The position numbers were made by a program, and so were the translations under genes. 64,000 nt of DNA from Flavobacterium sp. N502540 (GTDB taxonomy: Bacteria > Bacteroidota > Bacteroidia > Flavobacteriales > Flavobacteriaceae). The notes under the pieces were generated by a model. That model was not told where the DNA came from and ran no database searches. It saw nothing but the letters and a program-made list of their open reading frames with translations. Of this stretch, positions 17,504 through 26,150 are shown in pieces (position 1 is the first letter of the stretch; each line of letters opens with the position of its first letter). The stretch is from NCBI RefSeq assembly GCF_025947365.1, contig NZ_CP110012.1, forward strand, positions 3,472,001 through 3,536,000, read 5' to 3'.

Positions 17504-19012
17504 TTATCTGTCGGCATTACTCAGGTTTGGATTTAAGTCGACCTGACTTTGCGGATAGGTGTAATATTTGTTTTTAGGCATGGTGATAGGTGCGGTTTCT
17601 CCAACTCTCAGATGATAGGCGTTTACCAGAACATCAAACTTATTCATTCGGATTAGGTCCTGACGGCGTTTTCCTTCATAGAACAATTCCCATCCTCTTT
17701 CCTGTAAGATAGCATCTCGTAAAGAAGTTTTATTATAATCGGATAAAACCAGCAGTTTGGCATGTGATCTTCCTTTTACCTGATTGATGAGGTCTATCGC
17801 TTCGGCAGTCGGGCCGTTTATTTCGTTTAATGCTTCGGCTCTGCTTAACAGGACATCAGCATAACGCAATATGTTTACGCTGTGACCATCATAATAAGTT
17901 GTCGTTTCATCGTCGGCATATTTTCGGGTCGATACGTCAGGCATGTAAAATTCTCCTTTTGGTGGCTGTGCTCCTAAAGAAGGTGCTTGTTTGTGAAGCA
18001 ATTTATCAGTACCCATAAACTCCGGGAAGAAGCATTTTTTTCGATCGTCTTCATTTCCAAAAGTATTGTAGAAGTCCCAGTTTACGGTATAATACTGCCA
18101 TCTGTTTTCGACAACCGGATGATCGATAGGACCAAAGTGATTCAGAAGTTCCGTTCCGTTTACATTGGCATCGCTAAGAGACGAAAAGATGTTTTCACTG
18201 CACCATTTGTTACTTTCTTTAAAAAGTCCTAAATAAGTAGGGAACAGGCTGTATTCGTTGAGGTTCATGACTTGTTGTGTAAGAGTGGCTACTTTTTGCC
18301 AGTCATGATTTCGCAAATATAATTTTGCCAATAATGTCAACGCTGCACCTTTTGTAGCACGTCCTACATCATTACTTTCATAAATTGCATTTTTCTTATA
18401 GTTCACCGGTAAAACAGCAGCGGCATCATTCAAATCTTTAATTAAAAGAGTTTCTATGGTTTCAACCGGAGAAGGAGGTGTCTGTTCCAAATAGTTTGGA
18501 TTGTCTAAGTTAGCTTCTGTTACAAGAATAACAGGTCCCCACGCGTCTGTTAAATCCATATAAGCAGAAGCTCTTAAAAATTTAGCCTCGGCTATAAACT
18601 GAGTTTTTTCTGCTTCTGTAATACCGCTCATTTTTGAAATATTAAAAATCGCAAAATTGGCGTTGGCTACCAGTTTGTACATGGCATTCCAATCTTCCAG
18701 AAGCAGACCGTTGGCAGAATTCCAAAGCCCTAAAGACAATTGTCCCGGGTCACCACCGTACTGGCAATGTCCTAAATCTGTGGCAATATCAGTTAAAGCA
18801 AAATGTCTTGTTGCCCAATACGAGAAGTTGTCTCCCACAGAAGGGCCTTTTAGTCTTCCATAAATTGAATTAATAGAAGCGATAGCATCCGATTTGGTTT
18901 GAAATCCATTAGTATCGGTCAAACTGCTGTATACGGTAGGATCAAGATCGTCATTGCATGAAAATTGTAAACCTGCCGTCAGTAAGAGGAATATGATTGT
19001 ATATTTTTTCAT
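17504..19012 (-). CDS. susD: SusD/RagB-family lipoprotein (unit 2)
   Basis: A 502-residue protein with lipobox signal (LLTAGLQFSC), N-terminal SusD-like segment (SLTDTNGFQTKSDAIASINS IYGRLK), AEAKFLRASAYMDLTDAWGP around residue 140, and C-terminal ILRYADVLLSRAEALNEING and ILQERGWELFYEGKRRQDLIRM, all typical of the RagB/SusD family. It starts 36 bp after susC2. It should be the surface-exposed glycan-binding partner of SusC2. It differs clearly in sequence from the unit 1 SusD, so the two pairs probably take different fragments or sizes. Confidence 0.95.
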   Translation of the reverse strand: MKKYTIIFLLLTAGLQFSCNDDLDPTVYSSLTDTNGFQTKSDAIASINSIYGRLKGPSVGDNFSYWATRHFALTDIATDLGHCQYGGDPGQLSLGLWNSANGLLLEDWNAMYKLVANANFAIFNISKMSGITEAEKTQFIAEAKFLRASAYMDLTDAWGPVILVTEANLDNPNYLEQTPPSPVETIETLLIKDLNDAAAVLPVNYKKNAIYESNDVGRATKGAALTLLAKLYLRNHDWQKVATLTQQVMNLNEYSLFPTYLGLFKESNKWCSENIFSSLSDANVNGTELLNHFGPIDHPVVENRWQYYTVNWDFYNTFGNEDDRKKCFFPEFMGTDKLLHKQAPSLGAQPPKGEFYMPDVSTRKYADDETTTYYDGHSVNILRYADVLLSRAEALNEINGPTAEAIDLINQVKGRSHAKLLVLSDYNKTSLRDAILQERGWELFYEGKRRQDLIRMNKFDVLVNAYHLRVGETAPITMPKNKYYTYPQSQVDLNPNLSNADR

Positions 19013-19048
19013 TTTAATAAATTTAATGTTACTAAAAAAGCTTTTAGA

Positions 19049-22000
19049 CTAATGAATGGCAACCTTTATCCCCAAAATGATAGTTCGTGAAGCCGGGAAT
19101 GAATTGAAATCGATTCCGCCACCAAGGTTTTGTTTGGTAGTATCGTTTGTGAAATGTCCGTTTACCTCAGGATCATTTCCCGAATAATTCGTAATCGTCA
19201 GTAAGTTTTGTCCAATGGCATACAATCTGATATTGTCTACAAATTTGAGTGGTTTTAAAACACTTTCAGGAATGGTGTATCCGATAGAAAGGTTTTTTAG
19301 GCGCAGGTAAGAGGCTTCTTCTACAAATTTTGAATTGACATAACTTCCATAAGTACTTTTGTAATAACCGTCTCTTGGAACATCCGTATTTTCGTTGGTA
19401 CCCGCTACCCAACGGTTTAAAGCATCGGTACTTGTGGTTGATTCTCCAACCATTCGGGTCATATTGTAAACCGAATAATCAAAAGCTCCCTGAAAAAAGA
19501 TGTTCAGATCGAAGTTCCCAATTTTGAAATCATTGTTAAACCCAAGAGTATAATGTGGTGTTGAATTGCCTAAATAAGTTCTGTCTTTTACGGTAATTTC
19601 GCCGTCTCCGTCTAAGTCTTCGTATTTTGGATCACCCGGTTTAGACAAAGGCTGCGGAGCATATACTTCTCCGGTTTTGATTACTCCGGCATATTTAAAA
19701 CCATATAAAACGCCCATTTCTTTACCCGGTTCCAGTCTGGTAAATTCTCGTCCCGAAACCGTTCCGCTTGGATTAGAAGTATTTTGGCTGATAATAGCAA
19801 CATTATCGGCAAGTGAAACGACTTCCTGTTTGTTGTAAGCCACATTTAATGAAGTGGTCCACAAGAAATGATCGTTTCTGAAATTAGTACTGGTAATTCC
19901 CAATTCAATGCCTTTATTATCAATCACTCCGGAGTTGATGGTTTGTGTATTAAAACCCCACCATCCGCCAATAGGGACTCTGATAAGGGCATCAGTAGTT
20001 CTTTTTTTATACACATCGATTGTTGCGGTTATTCTGTCATTAAAAAATCCCATGTCCAATCCAATATCAGTCTGAGTGGTTTGTTCCCATTTTAAGTCTT
20101 TATTGGCTAAATTGGCAGGTTCCGTACCATTAACAAAATTTCCATCTCCAATAGTTACTCCCCAGGCTCTTAAGGTTGGCATGAAGGCATAATCTCCAAT
20201 ACCATCTGCCCCTGTAACACCGTAGCTAACTCTTAACTTAAGGTCAGAGAAAGTTTTGGAGTTTTGCATAAAAGATTCGTTAGATATTTTCCATGCTACC
20301 GCTCCTGAAGGGAATATTCCGAAAGAATTATTGCTCCCAAAACGGGAAGAACCGTCTTTTCTTAGGGTGAACGCAGCAAGATATCGATCGCCGAAAGAAT
20401 AATTTAGCCTTCCGAAATAGGAAGTTAGTTTTGTTTCGATTTTCTCAGTCTCGGGTTTCAAATAAACAGCTGCCGCGTCAAGGTTGTGATAGGTTAATGC
20501 ATCGTTAGAAAAACCGGTTCCGGCCGCTCTCAAAAACTCATACGTATCTTTTTGATTAGACGTACCAATCATGGCACTCATCGAATGTTCGTTAATATTG
20601 AATTTGTAAGTTAGATATTGCTCCGTACTCCATCTAAAATAGGTTTTGTTTTCCTCAGAACCGGATCCCTTTAAAGCTGCTCCCGCAACCAGTGTTCTTG
20701 GAGTATATTTTCCTTCGATGTTTTCCTGCCATTCCGCACCTGCACCAAAGTGATAGGTAAGCCCTTTAATGATTTCGTAGTCTAAGAACATATTTCCGTT
20801 AACCAATCTGTTGATAATATGATCGGTTGGTTCTAACAAAAGTGCCAAAGCATTGTCTTTTCCCTGAAATTTGTAATAAGAACCGTCGGGATTGTAAATA
20901 GGGATCGTAGGGGGAGCGGTCTGAATAGAAAACAACGGGGATAAAATATTATCTCCAAAATCGCTGTTATTTCCCTCACTGGCAGCTCCGTAAATGTTAG
21001 TACCTACGTTTAATTTATCATTAAATCTTTTTTCTCCACCCATTCTCACACTGTATCTTTTAAAATCAGTATTTTCGATAGCTCCGGTTTGTTTGATGTA
21101 GTTTCCGGAAAGGAAAAATTTAGAGGTTTTGTCGCTTCCGCTAAAAGTAATGGTTCGGTTTATTACTTCTCCGGGACGTGTTGCGGCCTTAAACCAATTG
21201 GTATTAGCAACTGGGAAATCGGAAGAAAAAACAGGAGGTCTTCCATTCTCTTTCGCAATAGCATTTTGAATGTCGGCATATTGCTGTCCGTTGATAAGAG
21301 AAGGTTCCTTGATAATGCTTTGAAAACCATCTGAGATTTCAGCTTCAATCTGCATCTTACCTGATTTTCCTTTTTTAGTCGTAATCAGGATAACTCCATT
21401 TGCACCTCTTGAACCATAAATAGCAGTAGAGGAGGCGTCTTTTAGAATTTGAATATTTTCAATGTCGTTCGGACTGATAGAGGCTCCTGTACTGGTAATG
21501 AAACCATCTACAACATACAAAGGCGAATTTGAATTGTTAAGAGAATTTCCTCCTCTGATAACAATTGAAGGATTGGTTCCCGGAGCGTAGCTGTTTTGCT
21601 GTACCTGAACTCCCGAAGCGCGCCCTTGCAGAGCCTGACCAACGTTAGAGATAGTACCTCCTAAGTTTAAATTGTCTTTGCCGATAGAACTTACAGAACC
21701 CGTAAGGTCTTTTTTCTTAGCTTTTCCGTATCCTATAACTATTTCTTCTAATTTTTGTCCCGCCTCTTTGAGGACAATTTTTAAAGGTGAGTTTCCTACC
21801 GTTACTTCCTGATCTTCCATACCAACGTAGGAAATGATAAGTTTCGTTACATTATCAGCAACAATAATGGCAAAACTTCCGTCTGAATCAGTTTGTACTC
21901 CTGTGCGGCTTCCTTTTACAACAACATTTGCTCCGGCGATAGGAAGTCCGTTTTGATCTGTTACTTTACCCTTCACTGTTTTTTCAAAAAAGAATGCAAT

Positions 22001-22147
22001 ATCAGTTCTGCGATTTATTCTTACGGCTGAGGTTGCTGAAACCTGGACTGTAAAAACGAATACTAAAAAAAGTGTGAGTTTAATCTCTGCACCGGGAAGA
22101 TTTTTTAGCCTAAAATCTTCGGGTCTTTTTTTGGTTAAAAATTTCAT
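19049..22147 (-). CDS. susC: SusC/RagA-family TonB-dependent transporter (unit 2)
   Basis: A 1032-residue transporter: N-terminal signal region, carboxypeptidase-regulatory-like domain (about 58-130, VKGKVTDQNGLPIAGANVVV), a TonB-box-like LEEIVIGYG, plug domain (NSNSPLYVVDGFI, DASSTAIYGSRGANGVILIT) and C-terminal barrel ending SRTIILGIKVAIH. Like SusC1 it lacks an STN domain. The N-terminal domain is very similar to that of SusC1 (GSRTGVQTDSDGSFAI versus GSKTGVQTDIDGSFAI). First gene of unit 2, under the operator/promoter module at 22388-22471. Confidence 0.95.
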   Translation of the reverse strand: MKFLTKKRPEDFRLKNLPGAEIKLTLFLVFVFTVQVSATSAVRINRRTDIAFFFEKTVKGKVTDQNGLPIAGANVVVKGSRTGVQTDSDGSFAIIVADNVTKLIISYVGMEDQEVTVGNSPLKIVLKEAGQKLEEIVIGYGKAKKKDLTGSVSSIGKDNLNLGGTISNVGQALQGRASGVQVQQNSYAPGTNPSIVIRGGNSLNNSNSPLYVVDGFITSTGASISPNDIENIQILKDASSTAIYGSRGANGVILITTKKGKSGKMQIEAEISDGFQSIIKEPSLINGQQYADIQNAIAKENGRPPVFSSDFPVANTNWFKAATRPGEVINRTITFSGSDKTSKFFLSGNYIKQTGAIENTDFKRYSVRMGGEKRFNDKLNVGTNIYGAASEGNNSDFGDNILSPLFSIQTAPPTIPIYNPDGSYYKFQGKDNALALLLEPTDHIINRLVNGNMFLDYEIIKGLTYHFGAGAEWQENIEGKYTPRTLVAGAALKGSGSEENKTYFRWSTEQYLTYKFNINEHSMSAMIGTSNQKDTYEFLRAAGTGFSNDALTYHNLDAAAVYLKPETEKIETKLTSYFGRLNYSFGDRYLAAFTLRKDGSSRFGSNNSFGIFPSGAVAWKISNESFMQNSKTFSDLKLRVSYGVTGADGIGDYAFMPTLRAWGVTIGDGNFVNGTEPANLANKDLKWEQTTQTDIGLDMGFFNDRITATIDVYKKRTTDALIRVPIGGWWGFNTQTINSGVIDNKGIELGITSTNFRNDHFLWTTSLNVAYNKQEVVSLADNVAIISQNTSNPSGTVSGREFTRLEPGKEMGVLYGFKYAGVIKTGEVYAPQPLSKPGDPKYEDLDGDGEITVKDRTYLGNSTPHYTLGFNNDFKIGNFDLNIFFQGAFDYSVYNMTRMVGESTTSTDALNRWVAGTNENTDVPRDGYYKSTYGSYVNSKFVEEASYLRLKNLSIGYTIPESVLKPLKFVDNIRLYAIGQNLLTITNYSGNDPEVNGHFTNDTTKQNLGGGIDFNSFPASRTIILGIKVAIH

Positions 22148-22387
22148 ACTTAAAAATTGAGTTTGGTTAATGTTTATTTGTTTTTTTTCGTTTGTAAGCT
22201 TTTGGAATTCTTTTATGAGATAATTTTTGATTTATAATTTATCTTCTGACGAAATGGTTTAAAAACAACTGCCGTTCTGTTTTACTCTTTTTGTATGTGG
22301 TATTTTTTTAATTTTTCTAATTTTTTAGAGAGCTGAAAAAGGACTTAAAACGCTCTTAATTAACTTAGTTTTAAGATTATGATGAAA

Positions 22388-22418
22388 CGAAGCTATAGAT
22401 TATATTTTTATAAAACAA
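22388..22418 (-). promoter_or_regulatory. Promoter of susC2 unit (TTG - 20 bp - TAGCTTCG)
   Basis: Minus-strand TTG (22418-22416) and TAGCTTCG (22395-22388) with a 20-bp spacer, matching the promoters at 5508-5538 and 24751-24781 almost base for base. Confidence 0.75.
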
Positions 22419-22434
22419 GAAAAATGAAGAAAAA

Positions 22435-22471
22435 TGTGCTCGAACACATAAAATTAATGTTCTCGAGCACA
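22435..22471 (-). promoter_or_regulatory. Twin LacI-type operator upstream of susC2
   Basis: TGTGCTCGAACACA (22435-22448) and TGTTCTCGAGCACA (22458-22471), identical to the pair before susC1 and with the same 9-bp gap; only the gap bases differ. Confidence 0.8.
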
Positions 22472-22479
22472 TTTTTTTA

Positions 22480-22819
22480 ATCAAAACATTTTTTTTTACT
22501 TAAATTTGTGTGATTTTAGCGGAATAGGGCAGAGGCGGTATTATTTTTGATTTTGGTGTATTTTTCTGTTAAATGTATTTTTATTGAGGTATTTATTTAG
22601 TTTTTGTTAAAATAGGTATTGAATTGTTAATGTGGTCCATTATTTATTGAGAGTTAAAAATGATTTTTATGGTCTGTTTATGATGAGAAATGAGATATTT
22701 TATTTTATTAAATTTTAACCTACATTCGTAATCCGAAAAAAATAAAAATCAGACCCTAGTTGAAGCCATTTTCAAAGTTTTAAAATGTTAAAAAATTAAC
22801 AAAATAAAAATAAAATAGA
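22480..22819. other. Intergenic region upstream of the CBM9-like gene
   Basis: Very AT-rich, no reading frame of note. A TACATTCG at 22721-22728 could be a -7 box for the plus-strand CBM9-like gene, but no TTG stands at the right distance. Confidence 0.4.
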
Positions 22820-23458
22820 GTGAAAGAATATCAGGTAGTTTTACAAGATAAAAGTCAGGAAAAAGAAGTGCAAAATTCTATTGTATCATTCTGGGAAAAC
22901 GCAAATTGCTTAACTGATTTTTGCTCGCCATGGAAAAGTGATCCACTATCAAAAATAGAATTCAGAGCGCTCTGGGATCTTGAAAATTTCTTTTTTAATT
23001 TCAGAGTTTTTGATACCCGGATTTATATCGATCAAAAAGACGATAGTTTTGATAGTATTGGAAATTCAGATCGTGTAGAATTGTTTTTTAGAACGAACGA
23101 ATCCCTCGATCCTTATTATTGTCTGGAAATGGATACTGCCGGGCGTTTAATGGATTTTAGAGCTCGTCCCAACAAGGAATTTGATTTTGACTGGAAATGG
23201 CCTAAAACCGATTTCGAGATTAAAACCTCAAAAGGTGAAAATTCTTTTACAGTTGAAGGACGAATCAGTATAAAATCCTTAAAAGAATTGAATTTAATAC
23301 ACAACAATACTATAGAAGCAGGTGTTTTTAGAGCTAAGTTTTTGGAGAATGAAAAGCTACAGTATGAACCCACTTGGATTTCCTGGGTAAATCCTAATAC
23401 CGAAACTCCTAATTTTCACATTGCTTCTTCTTTTGGGAAATTTATTTTGATGGAATAG
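22820..23458 (+). CDS. CBM9-like (DOMON-type) carbohydrate-binding protein, no signal peptide
   Basis: A 212-residue protein resembling the carbohydrate-binding family 9-like group: WENANCLTDFCSPWK, IEFRALWDLENFFFNFRV, then DSIGNSDRVELFFR and the C-terminal EPTWISWVNPNTETPNFH. The start is GTG at 22820; an in-frame stop lies 9 bp upstream and no earlier ATG exists, so there is no signal peptide and a cytoplasmic location is implied. It lies between the divergent susC2 unit and the convergent lacI-type gene. A role as an intracellular sugar sensor or binding protein for this locus is inference. Confidence 0.7.
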   Translation: MKEYQVVLQDKSQEKEVQNSIVSFWENANCLTDFCSPWKSDPLSKIEFRALWDLENFFFNFRVFDTRIYIDQKDDSFDSIGNSDRVELFFRTNESLDPYYCLEMDTAGRLMDFRARPNKEFDFDWKWPKTDFEIKTSKGENSFTVEGRISIKSLKELNLIHNNTIEAGVFRAKFLENEKLQYEPTWISWVNPNTETPNFHIASSFGKFILME

Positions 23459-23469
23459 GGGGTTACGGG

Positions 23470-23585
23470 ACGAAATGGTTTTTTCGCAAAGATTCGCAAA
23501 GTAAGCACAAAGCTTCACAAAGTTTTTTAAAACATTTTTGGTGTATCTCTGTGTAACCTTTGTGTAACTCTGTGGAATTTTTCGA
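23470..23585. repeat. Imperfect inverted repeat of CAAAG-rich octamer-like units
   Basis: The left half has CGCAAAG/CACAAAG units (GCAAAGATTCGCAAAGTAAG), the right half CTTTGTGTAAC/CTCTGTG units in the opposite sense. It fills the gap between the convergent CBM9-like and lacI-type genes and could act as a bidirectional hairpin. Confidence 0.6.
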
Positions 23586-23599
23586 CAGTCCAGTGTTAT

Positions 23600-24640
23600 T
23601 TAAGAAACGTAGAAAGAAGCATTTTCTACATTAATAATATCTATCGGAAGTAAAATCGTTTCCGGAATATCTTTTCGGAATAAAAAGTGTTCAACTAAAG
23701 TGCTCACCCCTAAGTAAGCCTGTCTTTTTTGATTTTGATGAATTAAAAAATGTACCAATCCCTGATTCAGGAAATTCACATTTTTTTCCACTAAATCATA
23801 ACCGATAATTGCAATCTTTTTATCCTTTACAGTAGACAGTATAGAGGCAATCTGGTACGCTTTTGAGGTCGTGATAAAAATACCTTTCAGATTTGGATTT
23901 TCGTCTAAAAACGCAGAAAATTTAGTTTCCACATTCTGATGTTTTAGTTTTAGAGTAGTGAGTGAAAAACCGCTAATCTTTTTCTCGTCAAAGTAACTTT
24001 TAAAGCCTTTTTCTTTTTCCTGCATGTGTACCGCATTCTTAAGGCTTTCGTCAATGTGTATGATGGCGATCTGTCCTTCTGTCAAAATCAGATTCATTAG
24101 GCTGGCAGCTACACGACCGCTTTTATGCAAATCCTGTCCAACAAAACTTTTTATAGATTCACCTTCAATTTGGTTGTTGAATGTGTTTACAATGATGTTT
24201 AAATCGTCATATTGCTTTACAATTTCTACCGTTTCTTTGTGAAACAATGGAGCAATTAAAACAGCATCAGGTGATTTTTGGATAATGATATCATGAGCAC
24301 TTAAGAACGATTTGGTGCTTTCCGGATTAAAGAAGTGTGTTTCGATAATAACACTATACGCTTTAAATTCGGTTTTAGCATCCTGGATTCCATTAATACA
24401 AGGAAGCCAGTACGGGTCGATTTCCGGATCAGGCAGTAAAACACAAATTCTGTAAACTTTGGTGTTCTTTAAATTTCGTGCAATTAAGTTCGGTTCGTAA
24501 TTAATGACGTTTAAAACTTCATTTATTTTGTCCAGTGCTGTAGGAGAAACTTTTCCTCTGTTATGCAAAACCCTGTCGACAGTCCCTTTCGAAACTCCGG
24601 CCATTTTTGCTATATCCTTAATGGTGTACTTTTTATCCAT
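23600..24640 (-). CDS. LacI-family transcriptional regulator
   Basis: A 346-residue protein with an N-terminal LacI helix-turn-helix (YTIKDIAKMAGVSKGTVDRVLHNRGKVS, split here: recognition helix around SKGTVDRVLHNRG) and hinge helix (PNLIARNLKN), then a periplasmic-binding-protein-like sugar sensor (about 62-346; ICVLLPDPEIDPYWLPCING, GYDLVEKNVNFLNQG). It is divergent from the sugar-kinase operon, and the intergenic region carries the twin operator also found before both susC genes, so it is the natural candidate for binding all three. A TATATTTG at 24653-24646 is a possible -7 box for its own transcription, only 5 bp before the ATG, suggesting a very short or no leader. Confidence 0.93.
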   Translation of the reverse strand: MDKKYTIKDIAKMAGVSKGTVDRVLHNRGKVSPTALDKINEVLNVINYEPNLIARNLKNTKVYRICVLLPDPEIDPYWLPCINGIQDAKTEFKAYSVIIETHFFNPESTKSFLSAHDIIIQKSPDAVLIAPLFHKETVEIVKQYDDLNIIVNTFNNQIEGESIKSFVGQDLHKSGRVAASLMNLILTEGQIAIIHIDESLKNAVHMQEKEKGFKSYFDEKKISGFSLTTLKLKHQNVETKFSAFLDENPNLKGIFITTSKAYQIASILSTVKDKKIAIIGYDLVEKNVNFLNQGLVHFLIHQNQKRQAYLGVSTLVEHFLFRKDIPETILLPIDIINVENASFYVS

Positions 24641-24698
24641 ATTGGCAAATATAGAAACTTTGATTTGATTATTTAAAAATCCTGTAAGAATTAATTAG

Positions 24699-24735
24699 TG
24701 TGCTCGAGAACATTTTAATAGTGTGTTCGAGCACA
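24699..24735 (+). promoter_or_regulatory. Twin LacI-type operator between lacI and kinase operon
   Basis: TGTGCTCGAGAACA (24699-24712) and TGTGTTCGAGCACA (24722-24735), 9-bp gap. This is the exact reverse complement of the susC1/susC2 pairs, so its orientation relative to the downstream kinase operon is the same as theirs relative to susC. Confidence 0.82.
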
Positions 24736-24750
24736 TTTTTTTGTTTTTTC

Positions 24751-24781
24751 TTGTTTTATAAAAATATAATCAATAGTTTCG
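24751..24781 (+). promoter_or_regulatory. Promoter of the kinase operon (TTG - 20 bp - TAGTTTCG)
   Basis: TTG at 24751-24753 and TAGTTTCG at 24774-24781 with a 20-bp spacer, nearly identical to both susC promoters. The operator pair ends 15 bp upstream of TTG. Confidence 0.77.
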
Positions 24782-24870
24782 TAGAATCAAAATCAAAAGA
24801 ATAAAACCGATTTTTAACCAAGTTTCATTGTAATGTATTGTTTTACAGTGTTTTATTATAAAATTTTCAA

Positions 24871-25962
24871 GTGAAAAAAATTACCTCATTAGCCCCGGGC
24901 AGAACCTGTCTCTTTGGAGATCATCAGGATTATTTAGGATTACCGGTTATCGCCTGTGCAATCGATCGGAATATACAACTAATTGCCGAACAAAATCTGA
25001 CTCAGACCTTTGTTTTAAATATGATTGATATTAATGAGACCCGTACCATTGATATTGACGCCACTTTCGACAAATTAGAATCCAGAGATTATTTTGCTTC
25101 CTCCTTACGCGTATTGCGCAGGTACGGCTGTGTACCAAACGTTGGATACGACATTACTATCACGGGAGATATTCCAATAAACTCCGGAACCTCGAGTTCT
25201 TCGGCTTTATTAATGGCATGGATTCGTTTTTTGATCGATGCCTATGGTATTGATCGTGAAGTTACACCTGAGTTTATTTCCAAATTGGGTTATGAATCTG
25301 AAGTATTGGAACACGGAGAACCGGGTGGAATGATGGATCATTTTAGCATTGGGGTGGGGAATATTGTGTACATCAATACCAAAGATCCCTTTTCGTATAA
25401 AGTTATAGGAACGAGCCTGAAAGGCCTGATAACAGGAGTTTCGGGAGTTCCAAAAGAAACAATCGGTTTGTTGGGAGAATTAAAAGGAAATGCTTTAATT
25501 TCTATTGATATCGTAAAGCAAAATTTTCCGGATTTTGATCTGCATGCTTCCAAAATAGAAGACCTGGATCGATACCGAAATTGCTTGCCGGATCGATTGG
25601 TTCCTTTCTTCGAAGCCGCATTAAAAAACTATCATTATACCAAAGAAGCTCTGAAAGAGTTTGAAAAACCAGTTTTAGATCTTAAAAAAATAGGCGGATT
25701 GATGAACCAGCATCATGAAGTTTTACGTGATTTATTAAAAATTACTGTACCGCGAATTGATGCTATGGTTAATGCTGCTTTGCGCGCGGGTGCTTACGGA
25801 GCAAAAATTGTAGGTTCAGGCGGCGGCGGAAGTATTGTGGTTATCGCAAATCCGGAAAAAGAAGATCTGGTGATCGAAGCCATTCTCGAAGCAGGAGCTC
25901 AGGAAGCCTATGCCGTAGCTGTTGATCCGGGTGTAAGGGTTATTGAAAATGTTGAGATTTAA
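24871..25962 (+). CDS. GHMP-family sugar kinase, galactokinase-like
   Basis: A 363-residue cytoplasmic kinase. Motif 1 is APGRTCLFGDHQDYLG (cf. galactokinase GRxNxIGEHxDY), motif 2 INSGTSSSSALLMAW (ATP-binding SSS loop, about residue 110), motif 3 GAYGAKIVGSGGGGSIVVI near 310. GHMP sugar kinases usually phosphorylate the anomeric hydroxyl, giving a sugar 1-phosphate. The start is GTG at 24871, directly following the regulated promoter. With the next gene (nucleotidyltransferase) it forms a likely sugar-1-phosphate activation pair; the exact sugar (galactose, GalNAc, GlcNAc, fucose-like) cannot be decided here. Confidence 0.85.
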   Translation: MKKITSLAPGRTCLFGDHQDYLGLPVIACAIDRNIQLIAEQNLTQTFVLNMIDINETRTIDIDATFDKLESRDYFASSLRVLRRYGCVPNVGYDITITGDIPINSGTSSSSALLMAWIRFLIDAYGIDREVTPEFISKLGYESEVLEHGEPGGMMDHFSIGVGNIVYINTKDPFSYKVIGTSLKGLITGVSGVPKETIGLLGELKGNALISIDIVKQNFPDFDLHASKIEDLDRYRNCLPDRLVPFFEAALKNYHYTKEALKEFEKPVLDLKKIGGLMNQHHEVLRDLLKITVPRIDAMVNAALRAGAYGAKIVGSGGGGSIVVIANPEKEDLVIEAILEAGAQEAYAVAVDPGVRVIENVEI

Positions 25963-26008
25963 GTTGTGAAATGTGAGAGGTGAAATATGAGCAGTGAGTT
26001 TTGGGAAC

Positions 26009-26100
26009 CTGAAACGTGAAACATGAAACGTGAAACCTGAAACTTGAAACATGAAACATGAAACATGAAACCTGAAACCTCAAACATGAAAACATGAAAC
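26009..26100. repeat. Heptamer tandem repeat (TGAAACN), about 12 copies
   Basis: A run of 7-bp units TGAAAC plus a variable base (G, A, C or T) fills most of the 188-bp gap between kinase and nucleotidyltransferase genes. Variable copy number is likely. Confidence 0.85.
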
Positions 26101-26150
26101 AATTCCAGACCTAATAGATTTAAGGAAATTCAAAATGAAAATATATAAAT

